Source: Candidatus Symbiothrix sp. (GTDB lineage: Bacteria > Bacteroidota > Bacteroidia > Bacteroidales > Azobacteroidaceae). Taken from it: DNA of 35,167 nucleotides. A program made the translations under genes and the position numbers. The notes beneath the pieces were generated by a model. The model searched no databases, was not told the DNA's origin, and saw only the letters and a list, made by a program, of their open reading frames with translations. The stretch covers positions 1 to 35,167 of the forward strand of contig JAITXK010000177.1 in NCBI GenBank assembly GCA_031284765.1, in the 5' to 3' direction. Below are positions 14,203-23,271 of this stretch, piece by piece (position 1 is the stretch's first letter; every line of letters starts with the position of its first letter).

Positions 14203-16713
14203 ATGAATAAAAACATGCACATAATCATCGGCGGAGGCGGCACAGGCGGCCACATTTTTCCTGCTTTGGCCATAGCAAATGCTTTGAAAGCCAAACATCC
14301 TGATGCAGAAATTCTATTTGTAGGTGCAGAAAACCGCATGGAAATGGAACGTGTCCCAGCCGCGGGCTACAAAATTATCGGCCTGCCGGTGGCCGGATTC
14401 GACCGGAAAAAGCGATTGAAAAACATCGCCGTGCTTTGGAAACTGTATCAAAGCCTGCGTATGGCGCGGAAAATCATTCGTGATTTTCAACCCGATATCG
14501 CCATCGGTGTCGGCGGTTATGCCAGCGGCCCCATCCTGAAAGCGGCTGCACAAAAAGGCATCCCGACCCTTTTGCAGGAACAAAATTCGTATGCAGGCGT
14601 GACCAATAAACTGTTGGCACGAAAAGCCCGGAAAATCTGTGTGGCTTACGACGGAATGGAGCACTTTTTCCCGAAAGACAAAATTGTTCTGACCGGAAAC
14701 CCCGTTCGTCAGGATTTGGTGATTACAAAAGAAAAGAAACAGGAAGCCTATTCCCATTTTGGATTGAATCCGGCAAAGAAAACCATCGTTGTGATTGGCG
14801 GCAGTTTGGGCGCCCGGACACTGAATGAAAGCATGATGGCGTCCTTGCAAATCCTCTGTGAAAGCGAGGTACAATGGCTGTGGCAATCGGGAGCATATTA
14901 TTATCAAACCTCAAAGGCGGCATTGGAAAACTATCCGGATGCACCGGTAACGTTAACGGAATTCATTTCCCGCATGGATTTAGCCTATTCCGTCGCCGAT
15001 TTGGTGATTTCCCGCGCGGGCGCAGGTTCTATTTCCGAATTTTGCCTGTTAGGCAAAGCGGTTATCTTGGTGCCGTCGCCCAATGTGGCGGAAGACCATC
15101 AGACCAAAAACGCTCTATCGTTGGTGAAAAAGGGGGCTGCCCTTCTGGTTGCCGATAAAGATGCCGTTCAGCAACTAATCCCCCAGGCATTGCAAACGAT
15201 TCGCAACGATGCACAATTAAAACAGTTGAGCGATACGATTCTGAAATTGGCATTGCCCGATTCGGCGGATAAAATCGTTGACGAAATAGACCGCATTTGT
15301 CATTTCACCTCCTCCCGTAAAGACGATTCGAAGCCGAACCTGTATTTCATTGGCGCCGGCGGCATCGGCATGAGCAACCTCATCCGCTATTTTCTCGCCA
15401 ACGGCAAAAAGGTAGCCGGATACGACAAAGTGGAATCAACGCTTACCCAACAACTGAATACGGAAGGCGCACCCATCCATTACGAAGATAGCATAGACTT
15501 GATTCCCGAAATCTTCAAAGACCCGGCAAGCACCTTGGTCGTCTATACGCCCGCCGTCCCTTCCGACCTCGCGGAGTTGGATTTCTTTCGTAAAAACGGC
15601 TTTGAGTGGATGAAACGCGCACAGGTGTTGGGCGAAATCACGAAAACCAAACGCGGTCTTTGCATTGCGGGAACGCACGGCAAAACCACCACGTCCTCAA
15701 TGATTGCACATCTTTTAAAACAATCTCCTGTCGATTGCAATGCCTTCTTGGGCGGCATTCTGAAGAATTACGACAGCAACCTGTTATTATCCAATACAAG
15801 TGATTTAACCGTTATTGAAGCCGACGAATACGACCGTTCTTTCCATTGGCTCACGCCGTATATGGCGGTCATCACGTCCGTTGCTCCCGATCATTTGGAT
15901 ATTTACGGCACGGAAGAGGAATATCGCAAAGCATTTATTCATTTTGCGTCTTTGGTGCGCGCGGGCGGTACGCTGTTGATGGAGGCAAAAGTGGATATTG
16001 TTCCGCCAATGCAGAAAGATGTCCGGCTGTATCGCTATGCAGGAAATCAGCAAGGCAATGCCGATTTTCAGGCCCGGAATATCCGCATCGGCGAGGGTGA
16101 AATCTTTTTCGACTTTGTGGCGCCGGACGGCATTGTGAACGATATTCAATTGGGTGTTCCGGTGGAAATCAATATTGTCAATGCGGTCGCCGCATTGGCC
16201 ATCGCCCGCTTGAACGGCGTTTCCGATGATGCATTGCGGGCAGGAATGGCATCCTTCCGCGGAGCCAAACGTCGTTTCGATTTTCACATCAAGACCACTG
16301 AACTGGTTTTGATTGACGATTACGCCCATCACCCCGAAGAATTGGAAGCCTCCATTTCATCGGTACGCAAATTGTATCCCGGCCGCAAATTGACGGTCGT
16401 TTTCCAACCGCATTTATATTCGCGAACGAACGATTTCTACCGGGAATTTGCCCAATCGCTTTCGCTGGCGGACGAAGTAATATTGATTCCCATTTATCCT
16501 GCAAGGGAATTGCCCCTGCCGGGCGTTTCATCGCAAATGATTCTGGATTTGGTAACCGCTCCCCAAAAACACTTGGTAAACTACAATGAATTGATCGAGT
16601 TCGTAAGCCAAACAGAGGTCGAGGTGTTATTAATTGCAGGAGCCGGAGATATTGAATTATTGGTTAAACCCATTAAAAACAAACTGCTATGTGGAAGGAA
16701 ATCCTACAAATAA
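14203..16713 (+). CDS. murG-murC: MurG-MurC fusion: lipid II synthase + UDP-MurNAc--L-alanine ligase
   Basis: One uninterrupted 836-residue frame holds two enzymes. Residues 1 to about 366 are MurG (GGGGTGGH at 10-17, GVGGYASGP, LTGNPVRQD, GGSLGARTLN, ISRAGAGSISE), which adds GlcNAc to lipid I at the inner membrane face. After a short linker (about 367-377), residues 378-836 are a full MurC (FIGAGGIGMS, ATP loop GTHGKTTTSS at 490-499, EADEYDRSF, DDYAHHPEE), which adds L-alanine to UDP-MurNAc. No ATG lies at the MurC boundary, so separate translation is unlikely. The start is put at the ATG before the MurG glycine loop; upstream in-frame codons 13969-14202 are the tandem repeat. ftsQ overlaps the end by 25 nt. 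Confidence 0.93.
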   Translation: MNKNMHIIIGGGGTGGHIFPALAIANALKAKHPDAEILFVGAENRMEMERVPAAGYKIIGLPVAGFDRKKRLKNIAVLWKLYQSLRMARKIIRDFQPDIAIGVGGYASGPILKAAAQKGIPTLLQEQNSYAGVTNKLLARKARKICVAYDGMEHFFPKDKIVLTGNPVRQDLVITKEKKQEAYSHFGLNPAKKTIVVIGGSLGARTLNESMMASLQILCESEVQWLWQSGAYYYQTSKAALENYPDAPVTLTEFISRMDLAYSVADLVISRAGAGSISEFCLLGKAVILVPSPNVAEDHQTKNALSLVKKGAALLVADKDAVQQLIPQALQTIRNDAQLKQLSDTILKLALPDSADKIVDEIDRICHFTSSRKDDSKPNLYFIGAGGIGMSNLIRYFLANGKKVAGYDKVESTLTQQLNTEGAPIHYEDSIDLIPEIFKDPASTLVVYTPAVPSDLAELDFFRKNGFEWMKRAQVLGEITKTKRGLCIAGTHGKTTTSSMIAHLLKQSPVDCNAFLGGILKNYDSNLLLSNTSDLTVIEADEYDRSFHWLTPYMAVITSVAPDHLDIYGTEEEYRKAFIHFASLVRAGGTLLMEAKVDIVPPMQKDVRLYRYAGNQQGNADFQARNIRIGEGEIFFDFVAPDGIVNDIQLGVPVEINIVNAVAALAIARLNGVSDDALRAGMASFRGAKRRFDFHIKTTELVLIDDYAHHPEELEASISSVRKLYPGRKLTVVFQPHLYSRTNDFYREFAQSLSLADEVILIPIYPARELPLPGVSSQMILDLVTAPQKHLVNYNELIEFVSQTEVEVLLIAGAGDIELLVKPIKNKLLCGRKSYK

Positions 16714-17429
16714 TCACGGCTTTGTTGCTGTTGATTTATCTCGGTTTTGCCGTTGCGTTTATTAATCCGAAGGCAGATACCGATAATGTGTGTACGCAAA
16801 TGCAAATCGAAGTGATTAACAATCGCAGCGCGTCGTATTTGACCGAAGCACAGGTTCTCTCGTGGATGAATCAGGCCGGTGTCAATCCGACAGGCAAGAA
16901 GATGTCGTCCATCCGGGTTGAAGCCATCGAAAAGGCTTTGAAGAAAAGTAAATTAGTCAAAAAGGCTGAAACCTACAAAACGATTGACGGAAGCATAAAA
17001 ATCAAAATCTATCAACGTTTTCCCATTTTACGGGTGATTTCCAGCCAGGGGCGTAATTATTATGTGGACGACGAAGGCAAAATCATGCCGGTTCCTTTTC
17101 AATTTGCCGCTTATGTACCTTTGGCAACGGGAAATATCAGCGAAGCATACGCCCAAAAGCAATTGTACGACTTTGTGGTGTTTCTGCACAAACATCCATC
17201 CTGGAACGAAGACATCGAACAAATTCACGTATTGCCGAATTTGGATGTGGAATTGATACCCAACAAAGGCAATCACATCATCCTGTTGGGGAAACTGGAG
17301 CAATTCAAAGAAAATTTGGATAAACTGGAACTTTTCTACCATAAAGTATTGAATAAAACAGGTTGGAACCGGTATTCGGTCATCAACTTAAAATATAAAA
17401 ATCAAGTGGTTTGCACTAAAAGAGAATAA
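16689..17429 (+). CDS. ftsQ: Cell division protein FtsQ/DivIB-like
   Basis: A 246-residue bitopic protein: a short cytoplasmic N-terminus, one transmembrane helix (about residues 4-24), then a periplasmic part with a POTRA-like region (QIEVINNRSASYLTEAQVLSWM) and the FtsQ beta domain (IKIYQRFPILRVISSQGRNYYVDDEGKIMP in two blocks). FtsQ recruits FtsL/B and regulates FtsWI. Sequence conservation is low, but the VDDEG segment and the place between murC and ftsA support the call. The start lies inside the 3' end of murC, and ftsA begins 3 nt after the stop. Confidence 0.88.
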   Translation: MWKEILQIITALLLLIYLGFAVAFINPKADTDNVCTQMQIEVINNRSASYLTEAQVLSWMNQAGVNPTGKKMSSIRVEAIEKALKKSKLVKKAETYKTIDGSIKIKIYQRFPILRVISSQGRNYYVDDEGKIMPVPFQFAAYVPLATGNISEAYAQKQLYDFVVFLHKHPSWNEDIEQIHVLPNLDVELIPNKGNHIILLGKLEQFKENLDKLELFYHKVLNKTGWNRYSVINLKYKNQVVCTKRE

Positions 17430-17432
17430 AAT

Positions 17433-18707
17433 ATGGAATATATTGCAGTATTGGATTTGGGGTCTTCCAAAATGAAGGCCATGGTGGCACGGAAAGACAA
17501 CCGGCAAGAGCTTTTGGCTTCTGTCCAAACGGTGTCGGGAAACGGTATCCGCAGGGGGCTGGTGTATAACAGCGAAGAAGCCGCCGGTAAAATAGTTGCC
17601 ATCATTCAGGAATTGAATAAACGGTTGAAGGTTGGCATTAAACAAGTCTATGTAGGAATCGGAGGACAGGGTTTGCACAGCCAAGCCTGTTCAATCCAAA
17701 AAGCGATTGATGGAGCAGAAATCGACCAATTTACAATCAATGATATTGACGGCGAATGTCAAGAAAATCTGAATGTTGCGATGGAAATCATTGACATCGT
17801 TTCGCCCGAATATTATCTCGACGGTGTGTTGGAAGCCAATCCGGAGGGCATTGCCTGCGAAACGATTGAAGCCAAATACCAGGCGATAGCAGGACATTCG
17901 TTCAAATTTCAGAGCGAAGTGGAAAAAGCGCTCCAAAGAATCAACGTGAAAGTTGCCGGTTATCTGGTCGCTCCCATAGCCACCGCATCGGCCGTATTGA
18001 CGGACAAAGAACGGAAGGCAGGCTGCGCCTTAGTCGAAATCGGCGCCGAAATCACCTCTCTTTCCATTTACAAAGACGGATTGTTGCGCTACCTGAGAAC
18101 CATTCCCCTGGGCAGTGGGTCGATAACCAAAGACCTCATTGATGCAGATAAAACCGAAGCCGAAGCCGAAGAATGGAAGTTGAACGAAGGCAACGCCTTT
18201 CCCGAAGAAAAGGAAGAAGACATCTATCGCATCGTTCCGGCGCGGGCAAAGGAAATCATCGACAACATCTGCAAACAAATCGACGAATCGGGCTATAAAA
18301 AAGAAACGCTGGGCGCAGGAATCGTGCTGACAGGCGGCGGTTCGTTATTGAAGAATATCGACCAGTTGCTGACGCAGGAATCGAAACAAACGGTACGCAA
18401 AGTGGAAAATCCGGCACAATCGTGTGCCATGGGCTTGTTGAAATTGGGAAAAGAGAACTGCTCATTGCCGGAACCGGTCAAAATAGAACCGCCAACCGTT
18501 GCACCACAAGACGAAGAGGGTGATTACGATCTTTTCGGCGGTTTTTTCAGAAAACCGAAAAAGAAAAAAACAAAACCAAAAGAAAACAAGCCTCAACCGC
18601 AGGTGCCTGTTCCAAATCCGAAGGAAACGACGTCTTCGGCTTCGGCTCCGGCTCAAAAATCGGTATTAGATAAAATTGTAAAGGGCTTGTTTGAGGACCA
18701 AGAATAA
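17433..18707 (+). CDS. ftsA: Cell division protein FtsA
   Basis: A 424-residue actin-like ATPase that tethers FtsZ to the membrane. The N-terminal phosphate loop reads VLDLGSSKMKAMVA (residues 5-18), the SHS2/1C insertion follows (VYVGIGGQGLHSQ), and the C-terminal ATPase part has GIVLTGGGSLLKNID. After about residue 355 comes a charged, Lys/Pro-rich linker and then a short amphipathic tail (SVLDKIVKGLFEDQE), which is the expected membrane-targeting helix. The linker is long and low in complexity. It lies 3 nt after ftsQ and 30 nt before ftsZ. Confidence 0.95.
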   Translation: MEYIAVLDLGSSKMKAMVARKDNRQELLASVQTVSGNGIRRGLVYNSEEAAGKIVAIIQELNKRLKVGIKQVYVGIGGQGLHSQACSIQKAIDGAEIDQFTINDIDGECQENLNVAMEIIDIVSPEYYLDGVLEANPEGIACETIEAKYQAIAGHSFKFQSEVEKALQRINVKVAGYLVAPIATASAVLTDKERKAGCALVEIGAEITSLSIYKDGLLRYLRTIPLGSGSITKDLIDADKTEAEAEEWKLNEGNAFPEEKEEDIYRIVPARAKEIIDNICKQIDESGYKKETLGAGIVLTGGGSLLKNIDQLLTQESKQTVRKVENPAQSCAMGLLKLGKENCSLPEPVKIEPPTVAPQDEEGDYDLFGGFFRKPKKKKTKPKENKPQPQVPVPNPKETTSSASAPAQKSVLDKIVKGLFEDQE

Positions 18708-18737
18708 AAATAAAACAACAATAAGCAAATAAACAGC

Positions 18738-19985
18738 ATGGAATCAATATTAACAGGATTCGATTTCCCGAGAACGCAACCCTCCATCATCAAAGTGATA
18801 GGTGTAGGCGGCGGCGGCGGCAATGCCGTAACGCACATGTACAAAGAAGGCATTCAGGATGTGAACTTTGTGTTGTGCAACACCGATAATCAGGCATTAC
18901 TCAATAGCGGCGTGCCCGCCGTATTGCAATTAGGCAGAACGATTACCGAAGGACTGGGTGCCGGCGGAAGGCCGGAAGTTGCCAAACAAGCGGCCGAAGA
19001 AAGCATCCCCGACATCAAAAGAATGTTGGAAGACGGCACGAAAATGGTCTTCGTAACGGCCGGAATGGGTGGAGGTACCGGCACCGGCGCCGCTCCCACG
19101 ATTGCAAAGGTGGCCAAAGACATGGGCATCCTCACGGTTGGCATCGTGACGATTCCTTTCGTGTTTGAACGGAAATTCAAAATCATTCAAGCCCTGCGGG
19201 GAGTGAGGGAAATCCGCCGGAATGTCGATGCCTTATTAATCATCAACAACGAAAAGTTGCGGGAAGTATATGCCGACCTTACCGTATTGAATGCCTTCAA
19301 AAAGGCCGATGACAACTTGACTATCGCCGCCAAAAGCATCGCCGAAATCATCACCATTCCGGGCTATGTGAACTTGGACTTCAACGATGTAAAAACCATC
19401 CTGAAAGACGGCGGAGTAGCCATCATGAGCAGCGGATTTGCTTCCGGAGCCGGCCGTTTGGCCAAGGCTTTCGACAGCGCCCTGCATTCGCCCTTACTCA
19501 ACAACAACGATGTATTCAAAGCCAAAAAAATCCTTTTCAATGTCTATTCCGGTTCGCAAGCGCCGCTGATGATGGACGAAATGGACGAAATTGATACATT
19601 CATGGACAAATTTGTCACCAAAGACATTGAAGTTATCCACGGTTTGGCGGTGGACGAAGCATTGGGGGAAGATGTAAAAGTCATCATTTTAGCCACCGGC
19701 TTCGATGTCGAAAACATTCCGTTCATGTCGGAAGTTACGCCGGAAGAAGAAGAACGTCAAATGGAAGAAAACGCGCAGGATGTGAAGGATATCCAAGATA
19801 ATTACGGCGGCACAAAAGCCATCCAGATATTGACCGATGTACGTTCCCCTTCGCAACCCTTCCTCTTTCCTTCCCTGGAATGTCTGGATGAAAATTCGAT
19901 TATTGAGGCTTTGCTTAGTCAGCCGGCATATAAGCGAGATCTTTCGCAGATGCGGGAACTGGTGAAAAAATGCTTATCTTTGTAA
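18738..19985 (+). CDS. ftsZ: Cell division protein FtsZ
   Basis: A 415-residue tubulin-like GTPase forming the Z ring. The tubulin signature GGGTGTG occupies residues 111-117, with the upstream GVGGGGGNAV nucleotide-binding loop, the NTDNQAL segment and the synergy-loop region NLDFNDVKTILKDGG. The globular part ends near residue 330. A short acidic linker (EEEERQMEENAQDVKD) leads to a conserved-looking C-terminal peptide, IEALLSQPAYKRDL, the likely FtsA-binding tail. It is the last gene of the dcw cluster, and metF follows after 28 nt. Confidence 0.97.
   Translation: MESILTGFDFPRTQPSIIKVIGVGGGGGNAVTHMYKEGIQDVNFVLCNTDNQALLNSGVPAVLQLGRTITEGLGAGGRPEVAKQAAEESIPDIKRMLEDGTKMVFVTAGMGGGTGTGAAPTIAKVAKDMGILTVGIVTIPFVFERKFKIIQALRGVREIRRNVDALLIINNEKLREVYADLTVLNAFKKADDNLTIAAKSIAEIITIPGYVNLDFNDVKTILKDGGVAIMSSGFASGAGRLAKAFDSALHSPLLNNNDVFKAKKILFNVYSGSQAPLMMDEMDEIDTFMDKFVTKDIEVIHGLAVDEALGEDVKVIILATGFDVENIPFMSEVTPEEEERQMEENAQDVKDIQDNYGGTKAIQILTDVRSPSQPFLFPSLECLDENSIIEALLSQPAYKRDLSQMRELVKKCLSL
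19975..19982 (+). promoter_or_regulatory. Candidate -7 element for metF
   Basis: TATCTTTG, matching TAnnTTTG, overlaps the last ftsZ codons, 31 nt before the metF ATG. The -33 position lacks TTG, so internal initiation here is only a possibility. metF may simply be read through from ftsZ. Confidence 0.3.
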
Positions 19986-20013
19986 ATCGAATCAGTTGCA
20001 AAATAAAAATCGT

Positions 20014-20967
20014 ATGAGCGTAATAGAGTTACTAAAAAACAGTACAAAAACAGCCTTTTCGTTTGAAATTCTTCCGCCTTTGAAAGGGAACAATTTTTCA
20101 AAAGTATGTTCGATTATCGACAAATTGCGGGAATTTGAACCGAAATACATCAACATTACCACCCATCACAGCGAAACCGTTTACAGGGACAATGCCGACG
20201 GTTCGCAGCAAAAAATCAATGTCCGCAAACGTCCGGGCACGGTGGCGATTGCGGGAGCGATTCAAAATCGCTACAAAATACCGGCTGTTCCGCACATCAT
20301 CTGCAAGGGATTTACGAAGGAAGAAACCGAATATGCCTTGATTGATTTGCAGTATTTGGGCGTTACCGACCTGCTGCTGTTGCGGGGCGATGCCAAGAAA
20401 CTGGAGCGCGACCACGTTCCTCCCGGCAAAGGGCACGAACATGCCACCGATTTAATCCGTCAAGTCGCGGCTTTCAATCAAGGCGTCGATTTGGAGGGAA
20501 ACACGTTTGACAAACCCGATACGCCGTTTTCGTTCGGCGTTGCCTGCTATCCCGAAAAACACGAAGAAGCGCCCTCTATCGAATCGGATATGGCTTTTCT
20601 GAAACAAAAAATAGCAACGGGCGCGGAATATGCCGTTACGCAAATGTTTTTCAATAATCAAAAATATTTCGATTTTGTGAAACGATGCCGAGAAGAAGGC
20701 ATTACCGTGCCGATTATTCCGGGTATCAAGCCGATTGTTTTCCTGAATCAATTAACGGTCTTGCCTCAAATTTTCGGTTCGGATATTCCCGAAGCATTTG
20801 CCCAAGCATTGATGAAATGCAAAAATGATGATGAGGCCAAACAAGTGGGTATCGAATGGTCTATATTTCAATGTAAAGAATTGATACGGAAAGGCGTACC
20901 CAGTCTTCATTTTTATACCTTAATGGCGACGGATAGCGTTCGTCAAATAGCGAAAAGTATTTATTAA
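20014..20967 (+). CDS. metF: Methylenetetrahydrofolate reductase
   Basis: A 317-residue FAD-dependent TIM-barrel enzyme that reduces 5,10-methylene-THF to 5-methyl-THF for methionine synthesis. Markers are FSFEILPPLKG at the N-terminus, YINITTHHSE, the LLLRGD strand, FSFGVACYPEKHEEAPS, and TQMFFNNQKYFDFV. Length is normal. The start is taken as the ATG at 20014; an extension to 19996 would need a TTG. It follows ftsZ closely but is functionally unrelated to division, and holB starts 3 nt after its stop. Confidence 0.95.
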   Translation: MSVIELLKNSTKTAFSFEILPPLKGNNFSKVCSIIDKLREFEPKYINITTHHSETVYRDNADGSQQKINVRKRPGTVAIAGAIQNRYKIPAVPHIICKGFTKEETEYALIDLQYLGVTDLLLLRGDAKKLERDHVPPGKGHEHATDLIRQVAAFNQGVDLEGNTFDKPDTPFSFGVACYPEKHEEAPSIESDMAFLKQKIATGAEYAVTQMFFNNQKYFDFVKRCREEGITVPIIPGIKPIVFLNQLTVLPQIFGSDIPEAFAQALMKCKNDDEAKQVGIEWSIFQCKELIRKGVPSLHFYTLMATDSVRQIAKSIY

Positions 20968-20970
20968 AGC

Positions 20971-22092
20971 ATGTTTTTCAAAGATATTATCGGACAAAAC
21001 GACATCAAGCAACGCTTGATTCAATCGGTTAAAGAAGGCTTTATTCCTCATGCCCGTTTGATTTCGGGGCCGGAAGGAAGCGGCGCTTTGTCTTTAGCCC
21101 TCGCTTATGCGCGTTATGTGCATTGCACCAATCGTCAGGAAAGCGATGCTTGCGGAACGTGTCCGAGTTGCCGGCAATTCAATAAACTGTCGCATCCCGA
21201 TTTGCATTTTGTTTTTCCTGTCGTCAACAAAAAAGGAAGTAAAGATGCTTATTGCGACGATTTTTTGCCCGAGTGGCGGAAATTTCTGGCGGAAAATACG
21301 TATCCGACTTTACCGGAATGGCTTCAAGTCATTGGCGGGGAAAATGCACACGCTATTTACGCCCGCGAAAGCAACGAAATTACCCGCAAACTAAATTACA
21401 AGGCCTACGAGTCGGATTATAAAATAATAATTATCTGGTATCCCGAACAAATGACCGACGACGGCGCTAACAAATTATTGAAACTGCTGGAAGAACCACC
21501 CGCAAAAACCATTTTTCTCCTGGTTTCGGAAGACCCCGAAAGGGTGATTACTACCATTCGTTCGCGGGCGCAGGCCTTGGTTGTCCCTCCGATTGGCGAC
21601 GAAGCGTTGGCGCAGGCTTTGCAAACGAAATATACGCTTCCGGCCGAAGATATTCAATGGGTATTGCGCTTGGCCAACGGCAATTATAACGCCGCCATCG
21701 CCATCATTGACTCCACCGGTGAAAACGAAGCGTATCTTGGTTTGTTTACCACAATTATGCGCAACTCGTGGAAGCGCGATGTGCAAAATATGCGCGTCAC
21801 GGCCGACCAATTCGCCGCCATGGGTCGCGACAAGCAAAAGGCCTTTTTCGCTTACTGCCAACGCATGATGCGCGAGAATTTCCTGTATCGCCTGCAACAA
21901 CCTGAAATCAATTACATGAACCGGAAAGAGGCGGAGTTTGCCGTCAATTTTCATCCGTTTGTGAAAGAGAACAATATCATCGAATTTATGGACGAACTGG
22001 CTTTGGCGGAACGGCACATCGAAGCGAACGTGAATCCGCGTATGATTTTTTTCGATTTGTCTATGAAAATTGCCGTATTGTTAAAAAAATAG
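20971..22092 (+). CDS. holB: DNA polymerase III subunit delta' (clamp loader)
   Basis: A 373-residue AAA+ clamp-loader protein. The N-terminus IIGQNDIKQRLIQSV is followed by a degenerate P-loop, GPEGSGALS (33-41), in which the ATP-binding lysine is replaced by alanine, as expected for the non-hydrolysing delta' subunit. A zinc-binding module has Cys52, Cys61, Cys64 and Cys67. The QMTDDGANKLLKLLEEPP block and SRAQ (an SRC-like sensor motif) follow. It helps load the beta sliding clamp at replication forks. It is 3 nt from metF, and the ricT promoter overlaps its 3' end. Confidence 0.92.
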   Translation: MFFKDIIGQNDIKQRLIQSVKEGFIPHARLISGPEGSGALSLALAYARYVHCTNRQESDACGTCPSCRQFNKLSHPDLHFVFPVVNKKGSKDAYCDDFLPEWRKFLAENTYPTLPEWLQVIGGENAHAIYARESNEITRKLNYKAYESDYKIIIIWYPEQMTDDGANKLLKLLEEPPAKTIFLLVSEDPERVITTIRSRAQALVVPPIGDEALAQALQTKYTLPAEDIQWVLRLANGNYNAAIAIIDSTGENEAYLGLFTTIMRNSWKRDVQNMRVTADQFAAMGRDKQKAFFAYCQRMMRENFLYRLQQPEINYMNRKEAEFAVNFHPFVKENNIIEFMDELALAERHIEANVNPRMIFFDLSMKIAVLLKK

Positions 22093-22100
22093 TAATTTTG
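22070..22100 (+). promoter_or_regulatory. ricT promoter (near-leaderless)
   Basis: TTG at 22070-22072, a 20-nt spacer, then TAATTTTG at 22093-22100, a close match to the Bacteroidetes promoter pattern. The ricT ATG begins only 8 nt after the -7 element, so the mRNA would have almost no 5' leader. Confidence 0.55.
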
Positions 22101-22107
22101 TCCCATT

Positions 22108-23271
22108 ATGGAATATCGATTATATCACGGGCAATGTTGCATCAACGGAAAAGGTTGTTGCAAACAGCGCAATAAACTGAATACTTACGATTGGTTATGT
22201 GACATTCCCAAAGCACAGCAATCGACCGATTATGTGGAAGTTCAATTCAAGAACACCCGCAAAGCTTATTATCTCAACAGCAACCAATTGGAATTGGAAA
22301 AAGGCGATGTTGTAGCAGTGGAAGCCACTCCGGGACACGACATCGGCACTATTACGCTGACTGGCAAACTCGTGCTTTTGCAAATGAAAAAGCACCGTAT
22401 TCGTCCCGATGCCGAAATCAAGCGCGTGTACCGGAAGGCCAAGCCTAACGACCTGGAGAAATGCGAAGAAGCAAAAGCCAAAGAACACGAAACCATGATT
22501 CGGTCCCGCAAAATCGCCGAAGAGTTGGGACTTCAAATGAAAATCGGTGACGTGGAATATCAAGGCGACGGCAACAAAGCCATCTTTTATTATATTGCGG
22601 ATGACCGGGTTGATTTCCGTCAACTCATCAAGAATTTGGCGGACGCTTTTCATGTTCGCATCGAGATGAAGCAAATCGGTGCACGTCAGGAAGCGGGGCG
22701 CATCGGCGGCATCGGGCCTTGTGGTCGCGAGCTTTGTTGTTCGGGTTGGATGGGCAATTTTGTTTCGGTTTCCACGGGGGCTGCCCGTTTGCAGGACATT
22801 TCGCTCAACCCACAAAAATTAGCGGGACAATGCGCCAAACTAAAATGCTGCCTTAACTACGAAGTGGATGCTTATATGGAAGCGCAACGCAAATTTCCGT
22901 CCCGCGAAATTCCGTTGGAAACCCAAGATGCGACTTACTACCATTTCAAAACGGACGTTTTCAAAGACCAGATGCAGTATTCGACCGACAAACATATCGT
23001 GGCCAATCTGGTTACAATTACTTCCGCACGGGCTTACGAGATCATCAATATGAATAAAAAAGGGAGTAAACCGCTTTCTTTAACGGCGAAAGAAGAAACC
23101 GGCAAAACGCCCAAAGAATATCAGGATATTTTGGGGGAAAGCGTTACCCGTTTCGACTCGACTAAGAAGAAAAAGAAGAAGCAGAAACCGCAAGTACAAT
23201 CGCAGCCGCAACCGTTTGCGCATCAACCCAAAGTGTTGAAAAAGAAAAACAATAATGAAAACCGCCCGTAA
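22108..23271 (+). CDS. ricT: PSP1/RicT-family protein
   Basis: 387 residues with a PSP1 C-terminal domain in the middle. Diagnostic features are the cysteine-rich blocks GPCGRELCCSGW and CAKLKCCLNYE, which in RicT-type proteins help bind Fe-S clusters, and RVDFRQLIKNLADAFHVRIEM. Another Cys cluster is at the extreme N-terminus (CC, GCC), and the C-terminal 40 residues are Lys/Gln/Pro-rich and probably disordered. In Bacillus, RicT (YaaT) works with RicA/RicF in RNA maturation and sporulation signalling; the role in Bacteroidetes is not settled. It overlaps gldH by 17 nt. Confidence 0.88.
   Translation: MEYRLYHGQCCINGKGCCKQRNKLNTYDWLCDIPKAQQSTDYVEVQFKNTRKAYYLNSNQLELEKGDVVAVEATPGHDIGTITLTGKLVLLQMKKHRIRPDAEIKRVYRKAKPNDLEKCEEAKAKEHETMIRSRKIAEELGLQMKIGDVEYQGDGNKAIFYYIADDRVDFRQLIKNLADAFHVRIEMKQIGARQEAGRIGGIGPCGRELCCSGWMGNFVSVSTGAARLQDISLNPQKLAGQCAKLKCCLNYEVDAYMEAQRKFPSREIPLETQDATYYHFKTDVFKDQMQYSTDKHIVANLVTITSARAYEIINMNKKGSKPLSLTAKEETGKTPKEYQDILGESVTRFDSTKKKKKKQKPQVQSQPQPFAHQPKVLKKKNNNENRP

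Noticed and set aside
13629..14339. 236-codon minus-strand frame opposite ftsW/murG
   Set aside because: It is antisense to two certain genes. It stays open because the 42-bp repeat has a period divisible by three; the composition is low-complexity.
20971..22092. holB as a broken gene because its P-loop lacks lysine
   Set aside because: A degenerate P-loop is normal for the delta' subunit; the zinc module and the rest of the protein are intact.
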